Source: Cinclus cinclus (taxonomy: Eukaryota; Chordata; Aves; Passeriformes; Cinclidae). Taken from it: a DNA stretch of 64,000 nucleotides. Position 1 is the stretch's first letter, and each line of letters starts with the position of its first letter. Positions 51,904 to 61,660 of the stretch are shown here, in pieces. The position numbers and the translations under genes are program-made. The stretch spans positions 6,665,833 to 6,729,832 of the forward strand of contig NC_085071.1 of assembly GCF_963662255.1 (NCBI RefSeq), written 5' to 3'. The notes below the pieces were generated by a model, which saw only the letters and a list, made by a program, of their open reading frames with translations, did not search any database and was not told the DNA's origin.

Positions 51904-53524
51904 GCCGGGAGCCCGGGCAGGGAATGCCGCGGTCCCGGAGCTCCCCGTGCTGCCGGGCTCAGCCCCCGCTGCCGCCACGCTGAGGCTGGTAGAGCTGCTG
52001 GGAGAGAAGGATTGTCTGGGAGAGCTGAGAAGAACCCCGCGAGGAAGAGCCCTGGCCCCCAGAGAAGCCCTTTAAACCCCCCAGACCTCCCTCTGATCCT
52101 GCGGGACTTTTTGGGAGGATCCCGTGAGCGCAGGAGGTTCCTTTGGGGGCTTCTTGTGGTGCTCATGCCATCCTGGCACATGTGGGGTGTGGGGTGCACC
52201 GTGGGTCCCTCTGCTCCGACAGGGCTCTGCCACACACCGTGGTGGGCTATGGGCAGTGGCAGAGCCTGGCGGGGCTCAGGTGAACCTGGCCGGGCTCAGG
52301 TGAGTGTGCACGATGTGTGCCGTGCCCCGAGCTGCTGGATGAGTCAGGCGGGCAGCAGGGCTGCGCCGAGTCAGCAAATGCAGCAAACAAACAAGCCCAG
52401 AAAACAACAGGGAAGCTGCTCCGTGGGGGAAAGGGCCTGGCTGGGATCGGGACCAGGGCAGGGTGAGGGTGTGCAGGAGGGGGTGGAGACCTGAGCAGCA
52501 TCATCCCTTGACCTTTCCCTGTGGCTGTATGGCAAAGGTGGGATTGCTTCTTCCACCTCGGCAGCTCCACTGGATGAGAAAACTGGAAAAATCATCCAGT
52601 CTGAGACTGTCCCCAGCATGCAGCTCCACGTCCTGGTGTTGGCTGCTGCAGGGTGGGCATCGCTGTGGTCCCCGGGGCACAGGGCAGGGGACAGGGACAC
52701 ATGTGCCACCTCAGCTTGGGGGGCATGCCAGCAGTGGTGTCCCTGTGCCTGGATTTTGTTGCTGGGTTTGGGACTGGGAAGCAGCTGACAAAGCAGGTGC
52801 TGGGGAGGGAGCTGAAAGCGCAAACACATCCCAGCATCACCCAGTTAGGAGCTGCTCGGTGTCACCACCCAGCTGTGGGGACGTGGCGGGGATTTGGGGT
52901 CAGCCCGAGGACAGGCTGAGACTGAGCTCCCCATCTGGGAATGAGGACACCTCCCTGCACACTCCCAGGGCTGCTTTCCCTGGGGGACACCCCAGACAGG
53001 ACCTCGTCCTGCACCAGCCGGGCAGGATGAATCCAGCACTGGCAGGTTGGGTTTCCCCAGTCCCTCAGGGGATCAGGGGGCCGGGGGCAGGCAGGGAAGA
53101 GCAGGGTACAGGCAGCTGCCTGCCCCTTCTGCCAGCCCGCCACGCGCCCTCCAGATCCTGCTCTCCCTGACCCAGCAGGTCTTTCCAGAACTGATAGGAA
53201 GAGTTTGTGTCATTTCTCCGGAAGGTGATGAGACCTTGTCTGGGACAGCCAGCACCGCTGGAGGCTGGGACCAGCCTGGGTGGGGCTGTGCAGCCACATG
53301 GGCACAGCTGGATCACCAGGGCCACAGCTGGATCCCCAGGGTCATGGCATCCACCAGAGGAAGCGGGATGGGTGCACTGGCCGTGCCCATGGCTCCAGGA
53401 CAGCACAGGGACAGGGACGCTGGCTCTGTGCAGTGCTGGGGTGCTGGGGGGAGGTGGGAACTGCTGACTCAGCATCCTGCCTCTCACCTGGAGCTGCATT
53501 TCCAAAGTTGTCCAGGTCTGCCAT

Positions 53525-53569
53525 TCCCATCCCATCCCATCCCATCCCATCCCATCCCATCCCATCCCA
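53525..53569 (+). repeat. (CCCAT)n microsatellite
   Basis: Nine perfect pentamer units. Confidence 0.93.
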
Positions 53570-53852
53570 CAGCTGGATCCAACACTTGGTACCACCCTGA
53601 ACCTCACAGGTCCTGGGGAAGGAGCCCACCCAGAGCCCTGCTCTGCCCTAGCACCACATTTTCTGCTAAAATAATTCCCACTGCAGCAATGGGTCAAGGA
53701 CAAGAGGACACAAGGATACAAGGACAGGAGGACAGGACCCTGCAGCTCCCCAGCTGCTGCTGCCAGCCATCCCCACCTGCCTGGACGTGCCAGGCTGGAT
53801 CAGTGGTGTTGCCACACCAGGGCACCCAGCACGGCTCTAATTAATCCCCTTT

Positions 53853-53878
53853 GGCCAAGCCAAGCCAAGCCAAGCCAA
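53853..53878 (+). repeat. (AAGCC)n microsatellite
   Basis: About five units of CCAAG. Confidence 0.85.
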
Positions 53879-54622
53879 CCCGCTGACCTCGTTTGCTGCC
53901 TCCTGTCACCCCAAAGGGTCTCCCAGCACCCCAGTCAAAGGCACGAGGTGCAGTTTAATATTCAGGAGAGACGGAGGGGCCGAGGGCAGCAGCTGCGGCT
54001 GCCTTTGAGCCGGTGACCACGGATTAAACTGAGCCTGCGGCCACGCTGGGCTGAGCTCTGTCACCGCGGGGTGAGAGCGGACCTGCCACCTTCAGGAAAA
54101 TCAGGGATGTGGGTTGGGTGGCGGCTGCACGGGCTGAGGTTCATGGGGAGGGCAGGGGAGCCCCCGGCCCCTCTCTCTGCCCCTGCTGACCCCCGGGTCA
54201 TGGGCAGCCACGTGCCTGGCACGGAGGGGGACAGGGGTGACAGGGGAGCCCCGCTGTCCCCTCAGCACACGTGGAGGAGCCCCAGCTCACCCTGGCACCT
54301 TTTGGGATGCACTGTGGTGGCAGGAGTTGTATTACAACCCCAGCAGCCCCAGTTTCAGGGACCGAAGGTGAGAGGGTCAGAACAGGGCTCAGCCCCCACC
54401 TCCCGGCCCCATTCCCCCCTCCCTGGCCAGCGCTGATCCTGGGACCCGTCCCAGCACCTGCCAAGCCGGGGCTCGGGTCCAAGCACGGGGCAGGCCCCGT
54501 GGGTGGCAGCGGGACGGGAGCAGCGGTGCTCTCCTCCCCCGACACCGCCGAACCCCTTCCGTGGCAGCCGGGGCCGTCGGGCAGAGTCCTGTGCTGGGGG
54601 GCCCTCCCTGCACCCCCGTACC

Positions 54623-54652
54623 TGCCGTGCCGTGCCGTGCCGTGCCGTGCCG
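54623..54652 (+). repeat. (TGCCG)n microsatellite
   Basis: Six units of TGCCG. CpG-containing and in a CpG-rich context. Confidence 0.85.
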
Positions 54653-56104
54653 AGCGGGCTCGCGGTGCTGCTCTCTGCACACCACACAGCTGGGCGGACC
54701 GGCAGAGTCACCCTGAGCACCCAGCCCTGAGCACCCAGCCCTGGCGCAGCGGAGGTTTGGCATTCCTCAGGTGCTGACAGCCGGGGAGCCGGTCAGGCTG
54801 GTTCCAGACCCGGCTCCCCCGTTTTCCTCCGACTCAGCAGCGCCGGGAGGGAGCCCAGACGGCCTGGGTGGCTCTGGGCCCCCCCCCCGGATCTCTTTCC
54901 CACCACCTACCCGAGTGAAGGGCGGTGGTGACCCCGGGTGGGACATCAGTGACCGCTTTCATCCCCGCACTCCCAGCCAGCACGGTGCTTCCAGCCGTGG
55001 GGCTGGCAGGGTCCCAGCGCAGTGTGGGGAAGGGCTGGGTGATGCCCCAGGGCTGGGACAATTTCCCGGGGGTCCCAGGGCTGGGACAACTTCCCGGGGG
55101 TCTCACGTGGAGCCCCCAGCACTGCAGCACCTTCCCGAGGGGCTCCGAATGCGGAGGGATCTCGCAGGTCTCAGGGGTCTGGGGCTCTCCAGGGCCTTCA
55201 CACGGGCTTGGGAAAGGAGTGGACATCACAGTAGCCCCCGGGCCAGCGCGGGACACTTGACCCCGGGGCGCAGGGTCCCATCCCGGCAGGGCTGGGTGCG
55301 CAGCAAGGCCAGCACCCGCCCCGCATCCTCGCCCTGCCCTCCCGCTCCGCCCCAGCCCGCGGGAGCCCGCTGCGGTGCCAGCCTCAGCCCGGGGCCACCA
55401 CTCCCGGCTGCTGGCCCAGCCCAGGAGCCTCCCCGGCCACCGCCAGCCCGGCGCAGGTGGCCAGAGTTCAGCTCGGGCTGGGGCGCCCGGGGCCACCCAG
55501 CTCTGGGTGACACCGCTCACGTGCTGGGGAAACTGAGGCAGGGCCGAGCTCCCTCTGCCGGGTTTGGGCAGGTCCCCGGACCCCTCCCCTGCCCTTCGCC
55601 GGGCCCCCGAGGGTGGCCGAGCACTCACGCTGGGACCGACTGCCGGTCCTCGTGGCTCGGGCACTGGAGCGGGATGCGCCCCCTGCATCCCCCGGTGCCG
55701 CGGGCTCGCAGCAGGGGCAGCTCTGGGGCTCCGGACGGCCCGGCCCGGCCCGGTTGGGTGCTGGGGGGTGTCACTGTGTGTGCCGGGCTGTGCCGGGGTG
55801 TCCGAGCCGAGCCAGCCCAGCGCTGGCCGCGTTAGTCAGCAATGAGGAGGGCTCCCCTGCAGCAAACCAGTTCCCCGGGCACTGGAGAAACTGGAGGGAC
55901 ACCGGGACGAGCCTGGGCTTTGAGTCACTGTGTGCAAAGGGAGGGACACGGAACGGGGCACGCTGGGGACGGGCGGGGTCGGGCTCAGCCGCAGCTCCCG
56001 GCAGGGAGACGGGGCCGGAGGGAGCCCCACAGCACCCCGAGTCCTCCCGGGGCTGCAGGGGCGTCCCGCGGCCATCCTCCCTCCGGGGAGGGGGAAATGG
56101 GAAG

Positions 56105-56200
56105 ATGAGAGAGAGAGAGAGAGAGAGAGAGAGGAAGAGGAAGAGGAAGAGGAAGAGGAAGAGGAAGAGGAAGAGGAAGAGGAAAAGGAAAAGGAAAAGG
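56105..56200 (+). repeat. (GA)n followed by (GAGGAA)n purine tract
   Basis: About 95 bp of pure purine on the plus strand: a GA dinucleotide run, then about ten GAGGAA hexamers with GGAAAA variants at the end. Potential triplex (H-DNA) former. Confidence 0.93.
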
Positions 56201-57221
56201 ACACCCCCATGAGCCCTGGGGGAACACGGGGTGCCTGTACCCCATTCCCAACGGGACCTGCAGGGCTCTGCTCTGGCCACACCTGTGTTGAGTTTCCAGC
56301 TCTCAGCACTGGAGCAGGGGCTAAGCCAGGGCAGCTGCTGCTGCTGTTTGGAGGCAATGAAGGCAATGGGCTCTGGGTGTAACAGCCGGCTCAGCTACCT
56401 TGGGATCAACCTGGCCAGGACTTTGAAGGGGGTTCTCCAGCACCCCAAGAAGGATGAAAACCCTGTTTGCCAGGCCACCAGTAGGAGGAAGAAAATGCAG
56501 GACATCATTTGGGAGGTGAAGTTCAGCTGCTGGAGGAGAGGCTCTGTCTTTCTTTAATATCCTGCTGTGCCCTCCTGGCTCCCCCAAGCCAATTTTCTCC
56601 CCCACTGCCCAGGTTTGCTGTCAGGGGAGTGAGGTTTGAACAGGGGTGGAGCGATTTAAGGGGCAAGGCCAGACTTGTGAGCTCTGGTCTGGGTTGGGGG
56701 GGGGGTCTGCAGCCTCCGAGGAAAATCCTTCAGCTATCGATTCCCCTTTATCAGGGAGCAGGAATATGTATGGGCTGAAATCCTGATCAATCCCCACTCT
56801 GCAGCCGATCAATCAGCTGCTGCCCCAGGGCTTTTATCAAAGAGAGCTGCTGAATTTGGGCACAACCCATCACTCCAGGGGACAGGACTGTCTCTATCCA
56901 CCTCTACCCCCCTGCCCTATGGGAGGGCAGCACCCTGCAGGACACCCCTCAGGAACGCTACTCACCCCCCTTGGTGGGTGCCAATGCCCCTGGGAGCCCT
57001 ATTTGGGATGGAACAGGATGGCCACGCTCCATCCCCAGAGCTGTGGGGCATCCACACTCAGAAAGAAGCCCCAGGGGGGTATTTTTGGGGTGTTGGGAAG
57101 GTGCTGCCTGGTTATGGCACTCTCGGGGAGCATACTTGTGTCAATGCTCCCCTAGCCCCGTGCTCCCAGCACTGGGAGCATCCCTCAATCCCGGCTGGGC
57201 CTGTGGGAGGCACGGGGCAAG

Positions 57222-57225
<4 letters not shown>

Positions 57226-57256
<31 letters not shown>

Positions 57257-57257
57257 T
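57226..57257 (+). repeat. (GT)n followed by poly(G)
   Basis: Seven GT units and an uninterrupted run of about 18 G; likely quadruplex-forming and sequencing-error-prone. Confidence 0.85.
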
Positions 57258-60200
57258 CAGTGAGGGGGAGGAGCAGCTCCGTGGCCTCCTTTATTGATTG
57301 TTTCATAGCCAAAGGTCAGCGGCGAGCGTGGAAGGGTGGGGAGGAGGGAGGTGAGGGGCTGGCTGCCAGCCCTGGGGCTGTGCCACGGGGGGCAAGTGCC
57401 AGCCGTGGGTAGGGCAGGGTGGAGTGCCCAGCATGGGCTCCCATTGCACAGGCACCCACTGCTCTCCCTCGTGCCTCAGTTTCCCCACCAGCAGACGGGC
57501 TGGCAGGACTGAGCAGTGGCCAGCAGCCTCCTGGGCTTGGTGGGTGGGCAAGGAGGTGTTGGGGGCTGGAGGGAAGGGTCTGTGCCCACAAGAGGGGGTG
57601 GAGGTGGGCTCAGCGAGGGTTGGAGGAGGTTTGTGCAGCCAGGAGAGGGCAGGGACAAGGATCAGTTTTCCTTGGCAGGACCTCAGGGGCTGCTTTGTAG
57701 CAGGTCGGTGGTGACAGTGACAGCGCTGGGAGAAGGACATAAAGAAAACCCCATAATTTTCCACAGCCCTTCAGTCCCCAGGACCCTGAAGGGGCTTGCA
57801 GTGTCCTGGGGACACCGGTCCCCATCTCTGCCAGCGCTGTGACCCACGTGCCCGGGTGCTGCCCATCCCCAGGGCTCATCCTGCCCGGCCAGGGCCTGGG
57901 TGAAGCCCCAGGGCAGCTCCGTGGGTCCGGCCAGGGACAGCAGCGCCGGCACTGGGCTCACGGAGCTGCTGCCCTCGCCCCGGCCGTGCCGAGGGGGAAG
58001 ATTTACAGGCTGTCAGAGCAGGGGCCAGAGGTCAGCAGGGGTCAGAAAGTCCATTTCAGTGAGGTCACTGTCCACTTCTTTCAATCTAATGAAGCCATTA
58101 TTTGTGAAAGCGGCCGCTTTGCCGGCGATTCCCTTGAAGCCGAGCAGGGCACAGGGGCTGGCTCTGAAAGAACAGGAAGGAGTCCCCTTCCCTTTCTCAT
58201 CTGCCATTCAACAGGCCCCGAAAACAAATACACCACACACAGAAATATGACACAGGCTGCGGGCTGGGACGCTGGCACCGGGGGCAGGATGGGATGGAAA
58301 GGGATGGAAAGGGATGGGGCCGGGAAGTGCCGGGTCCGGGATGTGGCTGCATCACGTGAATGGAAGTCACCGAGGATGTGCAGAGATCAGAGGGTGCTGA
58401 GGAAGTTGCTGCTGGCTGTAAATAGTTACAGGAAAATGCATCTGGGGCTGCTGGTCACCGCTGGCCATGGGGAAGGGGCTGGTGAAGGGTGGAGATTGCT
58501 TTCTGAAGGATTCGTTGTGGACAAAGCAAGAGCTCGCTCCTCACCACACCCTTCCCCCGTGCCCTCACACCTCTGCACCGGAGCAGAACGTGCAGGCTGC
58601 GCCCTCCCCAAACCCCCGGTGAAACGGGGAAAGCCGGGAAGGAGATGGGAAGGAAGCAGGGATGAGCGGAGAGGGCTGGAGCCATGTGGAGGGTGGGTTA
58701 TTTTCTTCCCTCTTGCCCCATTAATCCCAAAGCCAAGAGGAAAACGAGGATGAGCGTGCAACCCTTGCAGCCAGGAGAGGGGGCCAGACGCGCTCCTGCT
58801 GCCGGGATGATCCCGGATCGCCACCGGGACCTGTGAGCGCCGGCAGAGAGGGGAGCGTGGACACGGACAGGCACCGTGCTTTCCTTCCTGCCCACCTTTC
58901 CTGCACGGCCCCATCCCGGACTGGGAGTCCTGCGGCTGCCAGAGCCTGGTCGGGGATGGGAGTGGAGATCCCAGAGGAAACACTGGCCAGACCCTTCCCA
59001 CCTTCCGTGCTGCTCCGTGGCTTTGGGGAATCGGCTCAGGACTGACCATGAGGGGCCAGTGGAGTTTCCTTTCCTCCCCGGCCCGGTTCACTCCCGTTAA
59101 GAGCAGCGTGAAGGTGAGGGGACAGCGTGTGACATCGTGTGAGGCTGAGTCGTGGCACCTGCCGCTCCCGCTGTGTCCCGTGGGACAAGGGTTCAGCTGC
59201 ACCGGGAGCGACAGAGTCCTGGAGGCTGGGGAGCCCCCGGCAGCTCACCCACAGGGAGCCTTCACAGGGAAAACCATCCTCTTCCTCCTCCTTTGAGTCC
59301 GGTAGTGGGGGGTCCAGCGGGGCTGTGGGGAACGGGCAATGAGGAGTGCCCGGGTGTGCGGGGCAGGAGGAGGAGGAGGAAGGGCAGGAGGAGGAGGAGG
59401 AAGGGCACCGCCAGGACCCTGGACAGGGCCGCCGGTTCAGCACCAGGGCCAGCGGCAGCGGCCCCGCGGGCGGCGGATCCTTCGCGCGGGGATTCCCCAC
59501 GCGGGATTTCAGCGCCGGCCCCGGCCCGGTCCGGGGGTTCCCCCCGCGGGTGACACCGCTGTCCCCGCCGCTCCCGCTGGCCCCTCGGTGCCCCCCGATG
59601 CTCCGCTCGCCTCCACCACGCGGGACTCGCCCCGCGTGGGGCGGCCGCGGTGGGCGCAGCCCCCAGCCCCAGCTCCACTTTGGGGGGGCGGGGGGGCACG
59701 GCGAGCTCGCCCCGGTTCGGGGCACGGCCCGGGAGGGGCGGCGGGCGGCGCTGTGCCCCCACGGCCGGGGCATTGTCCGCAGCCGGAAATGGAGCCGCTG
59801 GTCACTCGCCCTTTGTCCCCGCCCGGCTCGGGGGGCTCCGGGCCCCGGCACCGCTCCCGGGGCTCCCACGGTCCCGGGGTTCCCACGGTCCCGGGGCTCC
59901 CACGGTCCCGGGGTGCGTTTCCCGCTCGCGGGGCTCGGGATGGGGCTGGGGGGGCAGGGTGACCCCCGGTGTCCCCCTCCTCGGTGCCGCCGGTTCCCCC
60001 GTCCCACCGAGTCGCGGCTCGCAGGTGGCTGCACTCGTGGGGAGGGGGAGAGGAGAAAGGACGTGGAAGCTGCCCCCGATGTCCGGGGGTCCCACCTCCA
60101 GCCCCCCCCCTCCTGTGTCACCTCTTCCCTTGACAGGTAGCCTCGCCCCTAAGTGCCCTAAGTGTGGGGGGGAGGGGGGGGTCCAGCCCGCACGATTCCC

Positions 60201-60465
60201 TCCCCCCCCTCTGCAAATCCCTCCCGGAATGTGTCGCTATTACCGGGGGGGTTAATTAGGATCACGTGGGGACGGGATGGCCGAGCAGGGCCCGGCGCCC
60301 CCCGGCCCCGCGGGTGGGTCCTGGCGGGGGGGGGCGGGGGCTGCTATTGTCTGCGAGAATTTGGGAGTCTTTGAAAAAACCCTCCCGCTCCCTCCCACCC
60401 CTATTGTTGGAGTGAAGATGGAGTCAAACCTCTCCCGGCTCCCTCCCGGCGGGGTCTAAGCTGGG

Positions 60466-60528
60466 TTTTTTTGTTGTTTTTTTTTTTTTTTCCTCTTTTT
60501 TTTTTTCCCTTTTTTTTTTTTTTTTTTG
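60466..60528 (+). repeat. T-rich tract in the LIN28A leader/promoter
   Basis: About 60 bp that are almost all T with a few C and G, ending about 90 bp before the LIN28A start codon. If transcribed, it puts a long U tract in the 5' UTR. Confidence 0.85.
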
Positions 60529-60616
60529 GCTGGCCTGATACCCTCAAAGCTGGCTGAGGAGGAGGAGGGAGGAGGCGGTAACAGCCACAACTCGGAATTT
60601 GCAAGCGAGTGTCGGG

Positions 60617-61660
60617 ATGGGGTCTGTTTCCAACCAGCAGTTTGCAGGTTAAGTTATATTATTGTCGCAGCCCGCCTCGGCTCCGAGATTATTAATAACG
60701 ACGGCAGAGCCCGGCTGGGGGGCGCAGGGACCCCCCCCGACCCCGGCCCACCCAGTCCCGCTGCACCCCGGCAGCGCGGCCGGGCCCGCCGGGCCCCTCT
60801 GCCCCGCGCAGCGCTGGGGGGGCTCGCAGGGGGGGAATTATCGGGGTTTTTCCATCCCCCCCTCCAGCCCTAGGATGACCCCAGAAGTTTGGGGCCGGTG
60901 GCGGCTGCTGGGGGCGTTTGGGAGCGGGGGTGGGACGGTGCAAGGGGGAGATGCTGACGGCGAGGGAGAGTTTCTCCAGCATGGCTTGCTGGCGGCAGGG
61001 GGGTTTTGGGTTGGTATTTTGGGGGAGTTTACCCCGCTTTTTAAAATTTTTGATTTAATATTTTAATTTGAGAAAAGTAACTTGGCTATTTTTTCGTTGC
61101 TCGTTTGGTCTTTTTTGTGTGTGTGCACCTGGGATTTTTTAACACTTTTTTGTTTGTTTGTTTTTAACATTTTTGGGGGAGAAACGGATTTAGGGCTCCC
61201 GCTCCACGCACTGCCTGGGTCGTGCAGGCAGGAGCTGCCTTCGTTTCCTGGGGTGATCCCCATGCACACGTGGAGGCAGAACTCACCTCTCTGCTGGTTT
61301 TTTTGGGGGGGAAGGTTGGGATTTTATTTTTTTTTTTTTTTTTTTTTTTTTTGGTATTTTCCAGCCTGGACACCCCGAGCAGGATTTGAGGTTCCTGTGC
61401 GGGGTGCGGGGCGGCTGGGCCGGGGGGTACCCGCGGCTCCCCCAGCCCCGCGGCTCAGAGGCTCCCTGGGTCTCTCGCCAGGTGCGAAGCCGGGCGAGGA
61501 GCCGGCCGGAGACTCGCCCAAGGCCGAGAACGAGTCCCAGCCCCTGCACGGCTCCGGCATCTGCAAATGGTTCAACGTCCGCATGGGCTTCGGCTTCCTC
61601 TCCATGACCGCCAAGGGCGGCGCGACCCTGGACTCCCCCGTCGATGTCTTCGTGCACCAG
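60617..61660 (+). CDS. LIN28A: LIN28A, let-7-regulating RNA-binding protein (5' part: first 70 residues, 2 exons; cut by window edge)
   Basis: LIN28A binds the terminal loop of pre-let-7 through a cold-shock domain and two CCHC zinc knuckles, blocking maturation and recruiting terminal uridylation; it also controls translation. Exons seen are 60617-60647 (MGSVSNQQFA plus one base; donor GTTAAG) and 61482-61660 (donor GTACGG). The second covers a short acidic N-terminus (EEPAGDSPKAENESQ) and the first half of the cold-shock domain from about residue 34: ICKWFNVRMGFGFLSM (RNP1, about 37-52) and VDVFVHQ (RNP2, 64-70). The exon ends phase 0. The remaining exons, with the rest of the domain and both CCHC knuckles, are not found up to 64000, so the next intron is over 2.3 kb and the gene continues off the window. 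The N-terminus follows the avian form rather than the longer acidic mammalian one. Confidence 0.96.
61327..61352 (+). repeat. Poly(T) tract in LIN28A intron 1
   Basis: About 25 uninterrupted T. Assembly length may be imprecise. Confidence 0.9.

Larger units (their letters stand above)
51998..60616. other. GC-rich intergenic interval between CRYBG2 and LIN28A
   Basis: About 8.6 kb without a gene I can support. It should contain the 5' exon(s) and promoter of CRYBG2 (minus) and the promoter of LIN28A (plus). It holds several pentamer microsatellites, a purine tract and two AT-richer islands (56720-56870, 58000-58260). No C2H2 zinc-finger exon of a ZNF683-type gene is visible. Long open frames on both strands at 54.8-56.2 kb and 59.0-60.2 kb are low-complexity, Pro/Gly/Arg-rich and overlap each other, as expected of stop-poor GC-rich DNA. 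Confidence 0.5.

Noticed and set aside
53065..53240. Minus-strand frame containing NDTNSSYQFWKDLLGQGEQD
   Set aside because: Considered as an upstream CRYBG2 exon because the composition is protein-like, but no acceptor/donor pair with the needed two-base overhang was evident.
54771..55835. 354-aa plus-strand and 284-aa minus-strand ORFs
   Set aside because: Same GC-driven artefact, mutually overlapping; no motif. A CRYBG2 5' exon could hide here but cannot be picked out.
55836..56366. Minus-strand ORF with long Ser/Leu/Phe runs and plus-strand Glu/Arg runs
   Set aside because: Frames through the GA/GAGGAA purine tract; low-complexity artefact.
59036..60255. Long overlapping ORFs (up to 361 aa) on both strands upstream of LIN28A
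   Set aside because: Stop-poor CpG-rich DNA; Pro/Gly/Arg-dominated on both strands, no domain, no exon-like signals.
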